A DNA stretch of 7,171 bases from Gammaproteobacteria bacterium (GCA_030830425.1 JAURND010000036.1:1-7171), one strand, 5' to 3'; positions 1 through 5,894 are shown, numbered from the stretch's first letter. Translations and numbers: made by a program. The notes: generated by a model from the sequence alone, not told the origin.

Positions 1-115
1 GGGGGAAGTATTCTTCTGCCCCCTTAAATTCAACAAGTTATACCGTTCTTACCCCAATAGCATTTTTTTCAGCATATTGTTTTAAAAACCAGTACCTTCA
101 AGTAAGAACGGTATA
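1..115 (+). repeat. Hairpin repeat family, copy 1 (left part cut off by window start)
   Basis: Truncated copy of the four-member family. It begins inside hairpin P2 (GGGGG at 1-5 pairing with CCCCC at 20-24) and runs through hairpin P3. The P3 arms at 39-52 (TATACCGTTCTTAC) and 102-115 (GTAAGAACGGTATA) are perfect 14-bp complements and end on the family's terminal GTATA. Compared with copy 2, a C-G pair is replaced by T-A, changing both arms together. It lies downstream of the Rpn gene, on the opposite strand. No coding potential is visible. Confidence 0.85.
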
Positions 116-277
116 AACATAAAACGATTTCATTAGATTTATTTCTACTTGTTTGGTATCCCTTGGATCCCATCTTGAGAAAGATAGGAAAAAGATAGAT
201 GAGAAAGAAATACAGAAGAAAATAGTTAAAACTCAATTGGGAAATTCCGGCTAAAAATGGGGGATGACTTCTTTGTT

Positions 278-496
278 TTAAGGTGTCGATTGAATGTCAG
301 CGCGCAGCGCCAAAATCATTGCTAAAGGCAAGTTGGTGATTTCACAAATTTTGTCATCTTGAAAAAGATTTGTTTGAATGAGTTTTAGGGCAATTTTGAC
401 TTGGGTTTCTTGGCGCCCTTTCTCTAGCCCTTTCTCTAACCCTTTCTCTAGACCTTTTTGTGTCCAAACTCGTTCAACTGATGTAATGTAGTGCAC
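278..496 (-). CDS. Candidate intragenic C-terminal Rpn product (RpnS-like antitoxin), in frame
   Basis: Within the Rpn gene, codon 238 is GTG (494-496) and is preceded by a perfect AGGAGG (505-510) with an 8-nt spacer, a far better initiation signal than that of the full-length start. Translation from here would give 72 residues (starting V/M-HYITSVERVW), made of the GLEK repeats and the C-terminal helical tail without the nuclease core. E. coli rpn genes have been reported to make such a shorter C-terminal protein from inside the gene, which binds and inhibits the toxic full-length nuclease. I infer the same arrangement. The purine-rich signal could also arise by chance from the Glu-Glu-Glu-Lys codons, which is the main doubt. 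Confidence 0.45.
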   Translation of the reverse strand: MHYITSVERVWTQKGLEKGLEKGLEKGRQETQVKIALKLIQTNLFQDDKICEITNLPLAMILALRADIQSTP

Positions 497-1207
497 GTGT
501 TTTTCCTCCTCTATTTGTTCAATAATTTCTGTATATCGTAATTCCAATGGTTCCGGCAGTGTGAGTATCCAGTCAATAAAATGAAACAAGTCAATGATGT
601 ACTCCTTACTAAAGCCTCGATCATAGAGGGCTCTGGTAAGGTTTTTCTTTGCAGTAAAACGTTTCTCAGGTTGTTTTTTTGTTTTTAGTGCTGCCAAATG
701 CGCTAACACAACCAGCGCAAAGGGATTATCATCTTTTTTAAGTGACTCTTCTTGGTGAGTATAATCCAGCAGTTTAATGCTCGCAAATTTAAAACTCAAT
801 TGGTTATATGGCGATTCGCGCTCGTAAGACTTTGGGTGCCACTTGGGGTTATCATCAGCCAAAATGGCGACGCTGACGATGGATTTTTGGTACCGATCAA
901 AAATCCGATAATTATAAATGTAAAATCTTTCTGGAAAATCCGCTTCTTTTTCACCTTGAATTTCGATATGCAGCAGCAGCCAAAGTTCTTTTCCATCTTT
1001 TAACCAGACTTTGAATAGCGTATCTGCAAGACGCTTGCCTACAGCCTGTTTACGGCTAATGGCATTCAATTCTTTGTCGAGCGAAAGATATCCGAGCGTC
1101 CAGTCAATTTTTTCAACTAACTTTGGCAGACAAAAGCGTAAAAAGTCTTGTAGAAATCGATTCAGCAATTGCTTCCAAGGAGAATCAAAATTATCGCGCT
1201 TGGTCAT
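278..1207 (-). CDS. Rpn-family PD-(D/E)XK nuclease (recombination-promoting nuclease / transposase-like)
   Basis: Predicted 309-residue DNA endonuclease of the Rpn family, whose characterised members cut DNA, promote RecA-independent recombination and have been linked to phage defence. The N-terminal FDSPWKQLLNRFLQDFLRFCLP is typical of the family. The nuclease core shows D62 and the E82-I-Q84 motif (LLLHIEIQGE), the usual PD-(D/E)XK variant here. The C-terminus carries three GLEK repeats followed by KGRQET and a short helical tail, also typical. I chose ATG 1207 because the family homology starts there; a longer reading from TTG 1243 adds 12 unconvincing residues. Neither start has a clear Shine-Dalgarno. 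The gene stands alone between two same-orientation copies of the repeat family. It contains a strong internal start (see 278-496). Family assignment is firm; target and biological role are unknown. Confidence 0.85.
   Translation of the reverse strand: MTKRDNFDSPWKQLLNRFLQDFLRFCLPKLVEKIDWTLGYLSLDKELNAISRKQAVGKRLADTLFKVWLKDGKELWLLLHIEIQGEKEADFPERFYIYNYRIFDRYQKSIVSVAILADDNPKWHPKSYERESPYNQLSFKFASIKLLDYTHQEESLKKDDNPFALVVLAHLAALKTKKQPEKRFTAKKNLTRALYDRGFSKEYIIDLFHFIDWILTLPEPLELRYTEIIEQIEEEKHVHYITSVERVWTQKGLEKGLEKGLEKGRQETQVKIALKLIQTNLFQDDKICEITNLPLAMILALRADIQSTP
419..454 (-). repeat. Three 12-bp tandem repeats encoding GLEK-GLEK-GLEK
   Basis: Three adjacent 12-bp units (443-454, 431-442, 419-430) differ at only one or two bases each and encode Gly-Leu-Glu-Lys three times near the Rpn C-terminus. 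Such charged, glycine-containing tandem repeats are common at this place in the family and can change in number by slippage in frame. They would form a helical linker present in both the long and the putative short product. Confidence 0.9.
505..510 (-). promoter_or_regulatory. Internal Shine-Dalgarno AGGAGG inside the Rpn gene
   Basis: Reads AGGAGG on the minus strand, 8 nt before in-frame GTG 494-496. It is the strongest ribosome-binding match that I found in this gene. A weak promoter-like pair lies just upstream (TTGGAA at 542-547, 17-nt gap, TATTGA at 519-524), which could give a very short separate transcript; that part is speculative. Confidence 0.5.
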
Positions 1208-1265
1208 GGTATTTTGGGATTTTTGAAAACAGGTTGATAACAACGTCGTGTTGTTTTGAAAAAAC

Positions 1266-1450
1266 TATACCCATTCAACCTGAAAGTACGGTCTTTTGCG
1301 CCTTCAGGTTGAGACAAAACCAGGGGGTTTTTTAAGGGGGTAGTATTCTTCTGCCCCCTTAAATTCAACCGATTATACCGCTCTTACCCCAATCGCATTT
1401 TCTTCAGTCCCGTATTTTAAAAACCAGTCCTTTCAAGTAAGAGCGGTATA
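1266..1450 (+). repeat. Hairpin repeat family, copy 2 (complete, 185 bp)
   Basis: Most complete copy. It starts TATAC (1266-1270) and ends GTATA (1446-1450); the outer 21 bp at each end are imperfect inverted repeats (15 of 21 match). Hairpin P1 pairs CAACCTGAA (1276-1284) with TTCAGGTTG (1303-1311). The conserved core GAGACAAAACCAGGGG follows. Hairpin P2 pairs AAGGGGG (1334-1340) with CCCCCTT (1354-1360). Hairpin P3 has perfect 14-bp arms at 1374-1387 and 1437-1450 (TATACCGCTCTTAC and its complement). It sits between the sdhB end and the Rpn start, opposite to both. It is too short to code for a transposase; the TA-ending termini resemble small non-autonomous elements that insert at TA, but this is inference. 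Confidence 0.88.
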
Positions 1451-1460
1451 TCACCGTCTC

Positions 1461-1520
1461 CCTAACCCTCTCTCATAGGGGAAAAAGATAAAAGCACTTG
1501 TGCTTATGGAGAGGGGGAGG
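1461..1520. repeat. Palindromic CCCTCTC/GAGAGGG intergenic repeat
   Basis: An outer stem pairs CCTAACCCTCTC (from 1461) with GAGAGGGGGAGG (ending 1520), with two internal mismatches. It encloses a smaller palindrome AAGCACTTGTGCTT (1492-1505). It starts 10 bp after the end of repeat copy 2. Short GC-rich palindromes of this general CCCTAACCCTCTC type are scattered between genes in many bacteria; I cannot name the family. Confidence 0.6.
1482..1505 (-). terminator. Possible rho-independent terminator after sdhB
   Basis: Read on the minus strand, the palindrome AAGCACAAGTGCTT is followed directly by TTATCTTTTT, a hairpin plus U-rich tail. It lies about 95 bp after the sdhB stop and inside the larger palindrome 1461-1520, whose outer stem could compete with it. 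The stem is short (5-6 bp) and the loop tight, so confidence is moderate. Confidence 0.42.
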
Positions 1521-1544
1521 AATAAAGGGCTTATTCAAGCGAGG

Positions 1545-1569
1545 CGTTAAAACAAGGAAGCAATTTCGC
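1545..1569 (-). repeat. Short box shared with the plsX-fabH gap
   Basis: The minus strand reads GCGAAATTGCTTCC then TTGTTTTAACG. A near copy with one extra base lies at 5720-5745 on the plus strand; about 23 of 26 aligned positions agree. In both places the box is followed about 20-30 bp later by CCTCC-rich palindromic or repeat sequence, so the two may be remnants of one composite repeat. Confidence 0.4.
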
Positions 1570-1598
1570 ATTTTTGATAAGGATTACTACAACAGATG

Positions 1599-2363
1599 TT
1601 ATAACCCTTTCGCCAAAACTTCTTTACGTAAGTGACCGATGGCTTTGGTGGGGTTTAATTTTTTGGGACAGACGCTAACGCAGTTCATGATTCCGCGGCA
1701 GCGAAATAGACTGAATGGGTCTTCAAGTTGAGCTAGGCGTTCTTTTTTCTCGGTATCTCGGCTGTCTACCACAAACCGATAAGCCCATAATAATGCGGCG
1801 GGACCTAAGAATAGGTCTGGGTTCCACCAGAAAGAGGGGCAAGAGGTGGTGCAGCAGGCACATAAGATGCATTCATACAATCCATCTAATTTTTTACGTT
1901 CTTCAATGGTTTGTAATCGTTCTTTTTCAGGCGTTGGTTCGTTATTTTGCAAATAGGGTTGAGCTTTTTCGTACTGTTTGTAAAATTGGGACATATCGAC
2001 GACGAGATCACGAATGACAGGTAAACCGGGTAAGGGTCTGAGTACAATTTTTCGTGATTCCAAGTCTAGGTAAGAAGTAATGCAGGCTAATCCGTTTTGC
2101 CCATTGATATTCATGCCGTCTGATCCGCAGACGCCTTCGCTGCAGGAGCGCCTGAAGGTGAGACTGGGGTCATGCACTTTAAGGGCTTCTAGCACATCGA
2201 GCAGCATAACGCCATGCAATTCTACGGTATCAATTTCGTAGTCTTGCATGTAGGGGGCTTTATCGAATTCAGGGTTGTAGCGATAAATAGAGAGTTTTAG
2301 CTGCTTGTTGACGAACTCATCAGATGAGGTGTGGGTTTCTGTGGCTGCGCTGTTAACTTCCAT
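1599..2363 (-). CDS. sdhB: Succinate dehydrogenase iron-sulfur subunit
   Basis: SdhB passes electrons from the flavoprotein SdhA to ubiquinone at the inner membrane (TCA cycle, respiratory complex II). All cluster ligands are visible in the 254 residues: the [2Fe-2S] set C74, C79, D82, C94 (RRSCSEGVCGSD), the [4Fe-4S] set C165, C168, C171, C232, and the [3Fe-4S] set C175, C222, C228. The quinone-side SCPSFWWNP stretch (174-182) is intact. The protein is about 16 residues longer than E. coli SdhB, from a polar N-terminal extension. ATG 2363 is supported by AAGGAG with a 7-nt spacer. It follows lipB by 38 bp, probably in the same transcript, and no sdhC, sdhD or sdhA is beside it, unlike the usual sdhCDAB order. 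Identification is secure. Confidence 0.97.
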   Translation of the reverse strand: MEVNSAATETHTSSDEFVNKQLKLSIYRYNPEFDKAPYMQDYEIDTVELHGVMLLDVLEALKVHDPSLTFRRSCSEGVCGSDGMNINGQNGLACITSYLDLESRKIVLRPLPGLPVIRDLVVDMSQFYKQYEKAQPYLQNNEPTPEKERLQTIEERKKLDGLYECILCACCTTSCPSFWWNPDLFLGPAALLWAYRFVVDSRDTEKKERLAQLEDPFSLFRCRGIMNCVSVCPKKLNPTKAIGHLRKEVLAKGL

Positions 2364-2401
2364 AATTCCACTCCTTTTATAGGGGTCTTTTATTCGTGAT
2401 T

Positions 2402-2998
2402 TTACAAATATTCACGTAAATAGTCTAGCAGTTTTTTTTCTATTTCGCTCATGATCGGATGGGGAATGAGGGCTGCTATCTGCGTCATTTGTAGTTGCGA
2501 AAATCCACATGGGTGAATGCGTGAGAATGGGGATAAATCCATATTTACATTTAATGCAATTCCATGGTATGTACAATTCTTTTTTACGCGCAATCCGATA
2601 GATGCGATCTTTTTTTCACTGACATAGACGCCTGGCGCATCACAACGATTGACCGCGGTGATTTGATATTGTGCGAGCATATCGATAACAGCTTGCTCTA
2701 GTAATCGCACTAAACGACGAATACCCATGCCTCGTCGATTTAAGTCTAGCATCAGATAAACCACTAATTGCCCGGGGCCGTGATAGGTCACCTGTCCGCC
2801 GCGATCTGTGTTGATGAGTGGAATATCGCCGATATCACGAACATGTTCAGGTTTTCCGGCGAGCCCTTGCGTGAATATGGGGGGATGCATGAGACACCAG
2901 ATTTCATCGGGCGTTTGATCGGTACGTGCTTGGGTAAACGCGATCATTTTTTCCCAAGTTGTTTGGTAGTCACATAGCCCTAGCGATTTAATGATCAT
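2402..2998 (-). CDS. lipB: Octanoyl-[acyl-carrier-protein]:protein N-octanoyltransferase
   Basis: LipB moves octanoyl groups from acyl carrier protein to the lipoyl domains of 2-oxoacid dehydrogenases and GcvH, the first step of endogenous lipoate synthesis in the cytoplasm. The 198-residue protein has the signature RGGQVTYHGPGQ (66-77), the catalytic lysine K130 in EKKIASIGLRV and the catalytic cysteine C164 in IHPCGF. A longer reading from GTG 3007 is possible, but ATG 2998 is better: GGAG (3007-3010) lies 8 nt before it, and the ATG overlaps the TGA stop of the DUF2797 gene as ATGA, the classic arrangement for translational coupling. lipA, its common neighbour, is not in the window. With sdhB following, the transcript would join lipoate attachment and TCA-cycle respiration. 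Confidence 0.96.
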   Translation of the reverse strand: MIIKSLGLCDYQTTWEKMIAFTQARTDQTPDEIWCLMHPPIFTQGLAGKPEHVRDIGDIPLINTDRGGQVTYHGPGQLVVYLMLDLNRRGMGIRRLVRLLEQAVIDMLAQYQITAVNRCDAPGVYVSEKKIASIGLRVKKNCTYHGIALNVNMDLSPFSRIHPCGFSQLQMTQIAALIPHPIMSEIEKKLLDYLREYL

Positions 2999-3816
2999 TC
3001 GTGCCACTCCACGCAGTACCCACCAAATTTACGGATAGAAATAACGCCTGTATCCAATATTAAGTATTGCGCTTTGATACCTTGCAGTATACCGGTTACT
3101 GATGGATCTTTATCTAAATTAAACACGCGGATAGTGGTTGGATATTGCAATACAGGGTAATCAATCTGGGTGATTGTATCATCTAGAATCGGTGTTATTT
3201 CTCCAGGAAATTTTGCCAGTTCTGTTTTTATATCTGCATCTGCTCGATTAAAAATCTGATCACGTTGCGCGATGAGATCTAGTGGTGACTGATTTTCTTT
3301 GAGCATCGTCCGCCAGTTGGTTTTATCGGCCACATATTTTTTGAGTGCTACCTCTAATATGCCTGCTTGATAACGATTTTGTGTCTTGAAAATACGCAAT
3401 CCTTGCGTAGCGCCTTGGTCTATCCAGCGCGATTGAAAATGCGTGGCGCGCGTGATGCCGACTTTTAAACCGGAGGAATTTGCCAGATAAACGATTTGTG
3501 GTTGTACGCAGTGGGCATGCGCCCAGTCATTGGGGTCGCAGATGCCTTCGTAATATCTGCATTTTTCAGGATGGATCAGACAAAGTCCGCACGCCAGCAG
3601 TTTTCGATAGCAAACAAAACAATAGCCCTGTTGAAAACTTTGCTTGGTTTTTCGACCGCAATGCATGCAGTAAATGGTTTGGGTGTAATGAATTTGAATG
3701 CGTTGACCCAATCGCGCATTGAGTGAGATGGACTCGTTTTCTAAATCCAAGCGATATTGTACGGGGTCGGCCAGTACAACGGACATCTTTTTCAGGCAGC
3801 CTGTTATTATTGACAT
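2995..3816 (-). CDS. DUF2797 family protein, cysteine-rich with a GIY-YIG-like core
   Basis: A 273-residue protein that I recognise as DUF2797, a conserved gammaproteobacterial family of unknown function. Nine cysteines lie between residues 50 and 103 (CMHC at 50-53, CFVC at 66-69, CGLC at 76-79, then C86, C93, C103), strongly suggesting bound zinc. Directly after them IVYLANSSGLKVGITR (108-123), R130 and E155 follow the order of a GIY-YIG nuclease core; this is my inference, not proven activity. VFNLDKDP and YLILDTGVISIRK near the end are also family-like. ATG 3816 is chosen because the family N-terminus (ITGCLKKMSVVL) begins there; M11 (3786) is the alternative. The A of the start codon is the last base of repeat copy 3. 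The stop overlaps the lipB start. Confidence 0.85.
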   Translation of the reverse strand: MSIITGCLKKMSVVLADPVQYRLDLENESISLNARLGQRIQIHYTQTIYCMHCGRKTKQSFQQGYCFVCYRKLLACGLCLIHPEKCRYYEGICDPNDWAHAHCVQPQIVYLANSSGLKVGITRATHFQSRWIDQGATQGLRIFKTQNRYQAGILEVALKKYVADKTNWRTMLKENQSPLDLIAQRDQIFNRADADIKTELAKFPGEITPILDDTITQIDYPVLQYPTTIRVFNLDKDPSVTGILQGIKAQYLILDTGVISIRKFGGYCVEWHE

Positions 3817-3963
3817 ATACTGCTCTTACTTGAATGTTAGAATTTTAATGTATCTGCTTTTTTGATACGAGCAGTATCATCTATTTGAATTTAAGGGGGC
3901 AGCAGAACACTTTCCCCTTAAAAAACCCCTGGTTTTGTCTCACATTGAAGTGAGACGAGTATA
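3816..3963 (-). repeat. Hairpin repeat family, copy 3 (complete, inverted, 148 bp)
   Basis: The only copy on the minus strand, between the tsaC stop (22 bp away) and the DUF2797 start. It keeps both termini (TATAC at 3963-3959, GTATA at 3820-3816, in minus reading). P1 is shortened but still a perfect 7-bp hairpin, GTCTCAC/GTGAGAC (3937-3943 and 3950-3956). P2 pairs TTAAGGGG with CCCCTTAA. In P3 the arms have changed together relative to copy 2, with CCGCTC/GAGCGG becoming CTGCTC/GAGCAG; 9 bp pair without a break. It is shorter than copy 2 mainly because P1 and the P3 loop have lost bases. Confidence 0.83.
3823..3827 (-). promoter_or_regulatory. Likely ribosome binding site of DUF2797, inside repeat copy 3
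   Basis: The minus strand reads AAGAG, 6 nt before ATG 3816. It lies in the 3' arm of the P3 hairpin, where GAG and the bases after it pair with CTC in the opposite arm (3869-3877 with 3817-3825, nine continuous pairs). If the hairpin forms in the mRNA, this site and the approach to the start codon would be masked. Confidence 0.5.
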
Positions 3964-3985
3964 TTCCTCGGGCCTGTTTGAAGTC

Positions 3986-4543
3986 TTAAGCGCGGATGAT
4001 TTCTGCAGTCACCGCATCATAAATAGGCGTAGGTCGATCAAGACCTCCCGTTTCTCCATCAATCATCAGTAGATCTGCCTCTGTGAATAACTGACGAAGG
4101 GTTTGTGTATCGCGTGCTGGGGGGTGTCCTGCTAAATTAGCGCTCGTCGATAGTAATGGTTGTCCGAATGCCGCACATAATGCTCGTGCGATAGGATGCG
4201 CGGTGACTCGTACTGCGACCGTATGGTGTTTTCCAGATATCCATGGCGGTACTTGATGCGTCGCTGGAAATATCCAGGTTACAGGACCTGGCCAAGTATT
4301 ACACACTGCCTGCATTCGCAATTCAGAAATCGGTGCAAGATAGGGGGTTAATTGTTCGATAGATGCTGCAATAAGAATGACTCCTTTGCTCACAGCACGT
4401 TGTTTCAAATTGAGCAACGCTTGCACGGCTGATTCATTGAAGGGGTCACAGCCGAGCCCATAAACTGCTTCAGTAGGATAAGCGATAAGCTTGCCTTGTT
4501 TTAACGCGCCAATAGCTTTAGTGATTACGGGAGTTGTTTCCAT
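3986..4543 (-). CDS. tsaC: Threonylcarbamoyl-AMP synthase (YrdC/TsaC type)
   Basis: Makes L-threonylcarbamoyladenylate from threonine, bicarbonate and ATP, the precursor used by TsaB-TsaD-TsaE for the t6A37 modification of ANN-decoding tRNAs. At 185 residues it is the single-domain form like E. coli TsaC, without the extra C-terminal domain of Sua5. Visible family motifs are PTEAVYGLGCDP (23-34), the basic K47-Q-R49 and K53 region, WPGPVTWIF (84-92), STSANLAG (132-139) and PTPIYDA (171-177). ATG 4543 has AAGAGG 11 nt upstream, a rather long spacer. The gene follows fabH by 152 bp, a place where fabD stands in many relatives, and ends 22 bp before repeat copy 3. I saw no clear promoter in the gap. 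Identification is secure. Confidence 0.95.
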   Translation of the reverse strand: METTPVITKAIGALKQGKLIAYPTEAVYGLGCDPFNESAVQALLNLKQRAVSKGVILIAASIEQLTPYLAPISELRMQAVCNTWPGPVTWIFPATHQVPPWISGKHHTVAVRVTAHPIARALCAAFGQPLLSTSANLAGHPPARDTQTLRQLFTEADLLMIDGETGGLDRPTPIYDAVTAEIIRA

Positions 4544-4695
4544 TTTTTGATATACCTCTTTGGTATTGAAGGTACTGATTTACAAAAGAATAGGCTGGAA
4601 AAATTCCATTGGGTAAGCGTGGGATACATTCAAGCGTGAGCAGCGGATCACAAAAGTCGAGCTTTTATGACAAACAGCGTAGCATTGTAAGCGAG

Positions 4696-5679
4696 CTAAT
4701 ACCTAACCAACGCCGAACCCCAAGTAAACCCTGCGCCAAAGGCTTCCATCAATAATAATTGACCAGGCTGAATTCTGCCATCTCGTACAGCAATATCAAG
4801 TGCCAGTGGGATAGAAGCGGCCGAGGTATTTCCATGGTGTTGTACCGTCAATACCACGCGCTCCATGGGTAATGCGAGTTTCTTAGCAGAAGCTTGAATA
4901 ATACGTAAATTAGCTTGATGTGGAATTAACCAGTCAATGTCTGATTTGGACAGATGATTCGCGGCTAGCGTTTCATCTACAATTTGATTGAGGGTATTGA
5001 CCGCGATTTTAAATACTTCTCTCCCCTTCATTTTGATAAAAGGTGGCTCTAAAGCTTCGGCTAGATTTTCGTTTGCGGTTTGTTGACGTAATTGATTAGG
5101 GGCATATAGCAACGGTTCATATTGTCCGTCTGTATGCAAGTGTGTCCCTAAAATACCAGGTTGATGGTCGGCCTGCAAAATCACACCTGCTGCGCCATCA
5201 CCAAATAAAACACATGTTGTTCGGTCCGTCCAGTCCACCAAACGGGTGAGGCATTCTGCACCTAAGACTAATGCGGTTTTAACGGCTCCTGTGCGAATAA
5301 ATTGATCTGCGATACTTAATGCATAGATAAAACCACTGCAGGCCCCTGCAATATCAAAAGCAGGACAGTGGTTGGTAATACCTAAACGATGCTGCAATAT
5401 GGCTGCTGTACTCGGAAAAAAACGGTCTGGCGTTGCGGTACCTACCACAATCAGATCGATATCATTGGGTTGAATGCCCGCGGCATTAATGGCGCGACTT
5501 GCTGCTATGTGAGCCATGGAAGCGGTAGTTTCTTCTTCGGATATCACATGGCGCTGCTGTATGCCTGTTCGATCGACAATCCAGGCATCATTGGTATCTA
5601 CTATTTTTTCGAGATCCGCATTGGTTACAACTCGAGAAGGCAAATAGCTGCCAGTGCCTTTTATTTTAGCGTAAATCAT
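4696..5679 (-). CDS. fabH: Beta-ketoacyl-ACP synthase III
   Basis: FabH condenses acetyl-CoA with malonyl-ACP to start type II fatty acid synthesis in the cytoplasm. The 327 residues match the usual length. The catalytic triad is complete: C114 in [10 protein letters not shown]254 in IPHQANLRI and N284 in HHGNTSAAS. The N-terminal [17 protein letters not shown]33 and R37 in the CoA-binding region, and the closing [15 protein letters not shown] are all family-typical. ATG 5679 has only a weak GAG 8 nt upstream. It follows plsX, as in the common rpmF-plsX-fabH-fabD-fabG-acpP cluster, but the gap is 260 bp and filled by repeats, so co-transcription is uncertain. The expected fabD does not follow; tsaC does. 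Confidence 0.97.
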   Translation of the reverse strand: MIYAKIKGTGSYLPSRVVTNADLEKIVDTNDAWIVDRTGIQQRHVISEEETTASMAHIAASRAINAAGIQPNDIDLIVVGTATPDRFFPSTAAILQHRLGITNHCPAFDIAGACSGFIYALSIADQFIRTGAVKTALVLGAECLTRLVDWTDRTTCVLFGDGAAGVILQADHQPGILGTHLHTDGQYEPLLYAPNQLRQQTANENLAEALEPPFIKMKGREVFKIAVNTLNQIVDETLAANHLSKSDIDWLIPHQANLRIIQASAKKLALPMERVVLTVQHHGNTSAASIPLALDIAVRDGRIQPGQLLLMEAFGAGFTWGSALVRY

Positions 5680-5719
5680 GGTTTTTACTCACAGTCAGAT
5701 CAGAAATTTTCGCCAAAAC

Positions 5720-5745
5720 GCGGAATTTGCTTTCTTGTTTTAACG
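5720..5745 (+). repeat. Short box shared with the sdhB downstream region
   Basis: Plus-strand partner of the box at 1545-1569. The shared part includes AATT, GCTT, a C/T and then CTTGTTTTAACG. The GC-rich direct repeat pair begins about 20 bp further on. It lies in the leader of fabH, antisense to it. Confidence 0.4.
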
Positions 5746-5765
5746 TAAAGCAATGAATCCCCTCC

Positions 5766-5799
5766 TCATCCGCCTTGCGGGCATCTTATCGCACGGAGG
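5766..5799 (+). repeat. GC-rich direct repeat, unit A (plsX-fabH gap)
   Basis: A 34-bp unit beginning TCATCCGCCTTGCGGG and continuing ATCTTATC and CACGG. It matches unit B (5895-5928) at 30 of 34 positions, in the same orientation, with start points 129 bp apart. The sequence between the units is GC-rich and contains small inverted repeats, for example GCCC/GGGC and CGGC/GCCG. It is not a credible gene: the open frame through both units only reads the repeat twice. Confidence 0.7.
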
Positions 5800-5894
5800 G
5801 GAAAAGAAAATACAGTACTCATCCGCTTTTTTTCAGCCCTCCCTTCATAGAGGAATGGGCCCGGCGGTCAAGCCGCGGAGATTCGGTTTGGGCT

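Noticed and set aside
226..240. 15-base match TTAAAACTCAATTGG between the Rpn downstream region and the Rpn coding sequence at 789-803
   Set aside because: The identity does not extend on either side, so it is more likely chance than a duplicated gene fragment.
1011..1226. Plus-strand open frames opposite the Rpn, lipB, DUF2797, fabH and plsX genes
   Set aside because: All are antisense to genes with clear family motifs, show no recognisable domains and have no good start signals.
1334..1360. P2 hairpin followed or preceded by A/T runs as a transcription terminator
   Set aside because: On neither strand does the G5/C5 stem have a downstream U-tract: plus reads AAATT and minus reads AAAAAACC. 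It looks like part of the repeat, not a terminator.
1266..3963. Repeat copies as a CRISPR array
   Set aside because: Copies are kilobases apart, in both orientations, of 148-185 bp and with no spacer-like units between them.
4495..4508. CCTTGTTTTAACGC inside tsaC matching the shared box at 1545-1569
   Set aside because: Only 14 bases match and they encode conserved tsaC residues (ALKQG); coincidence is a sufficient explanation.
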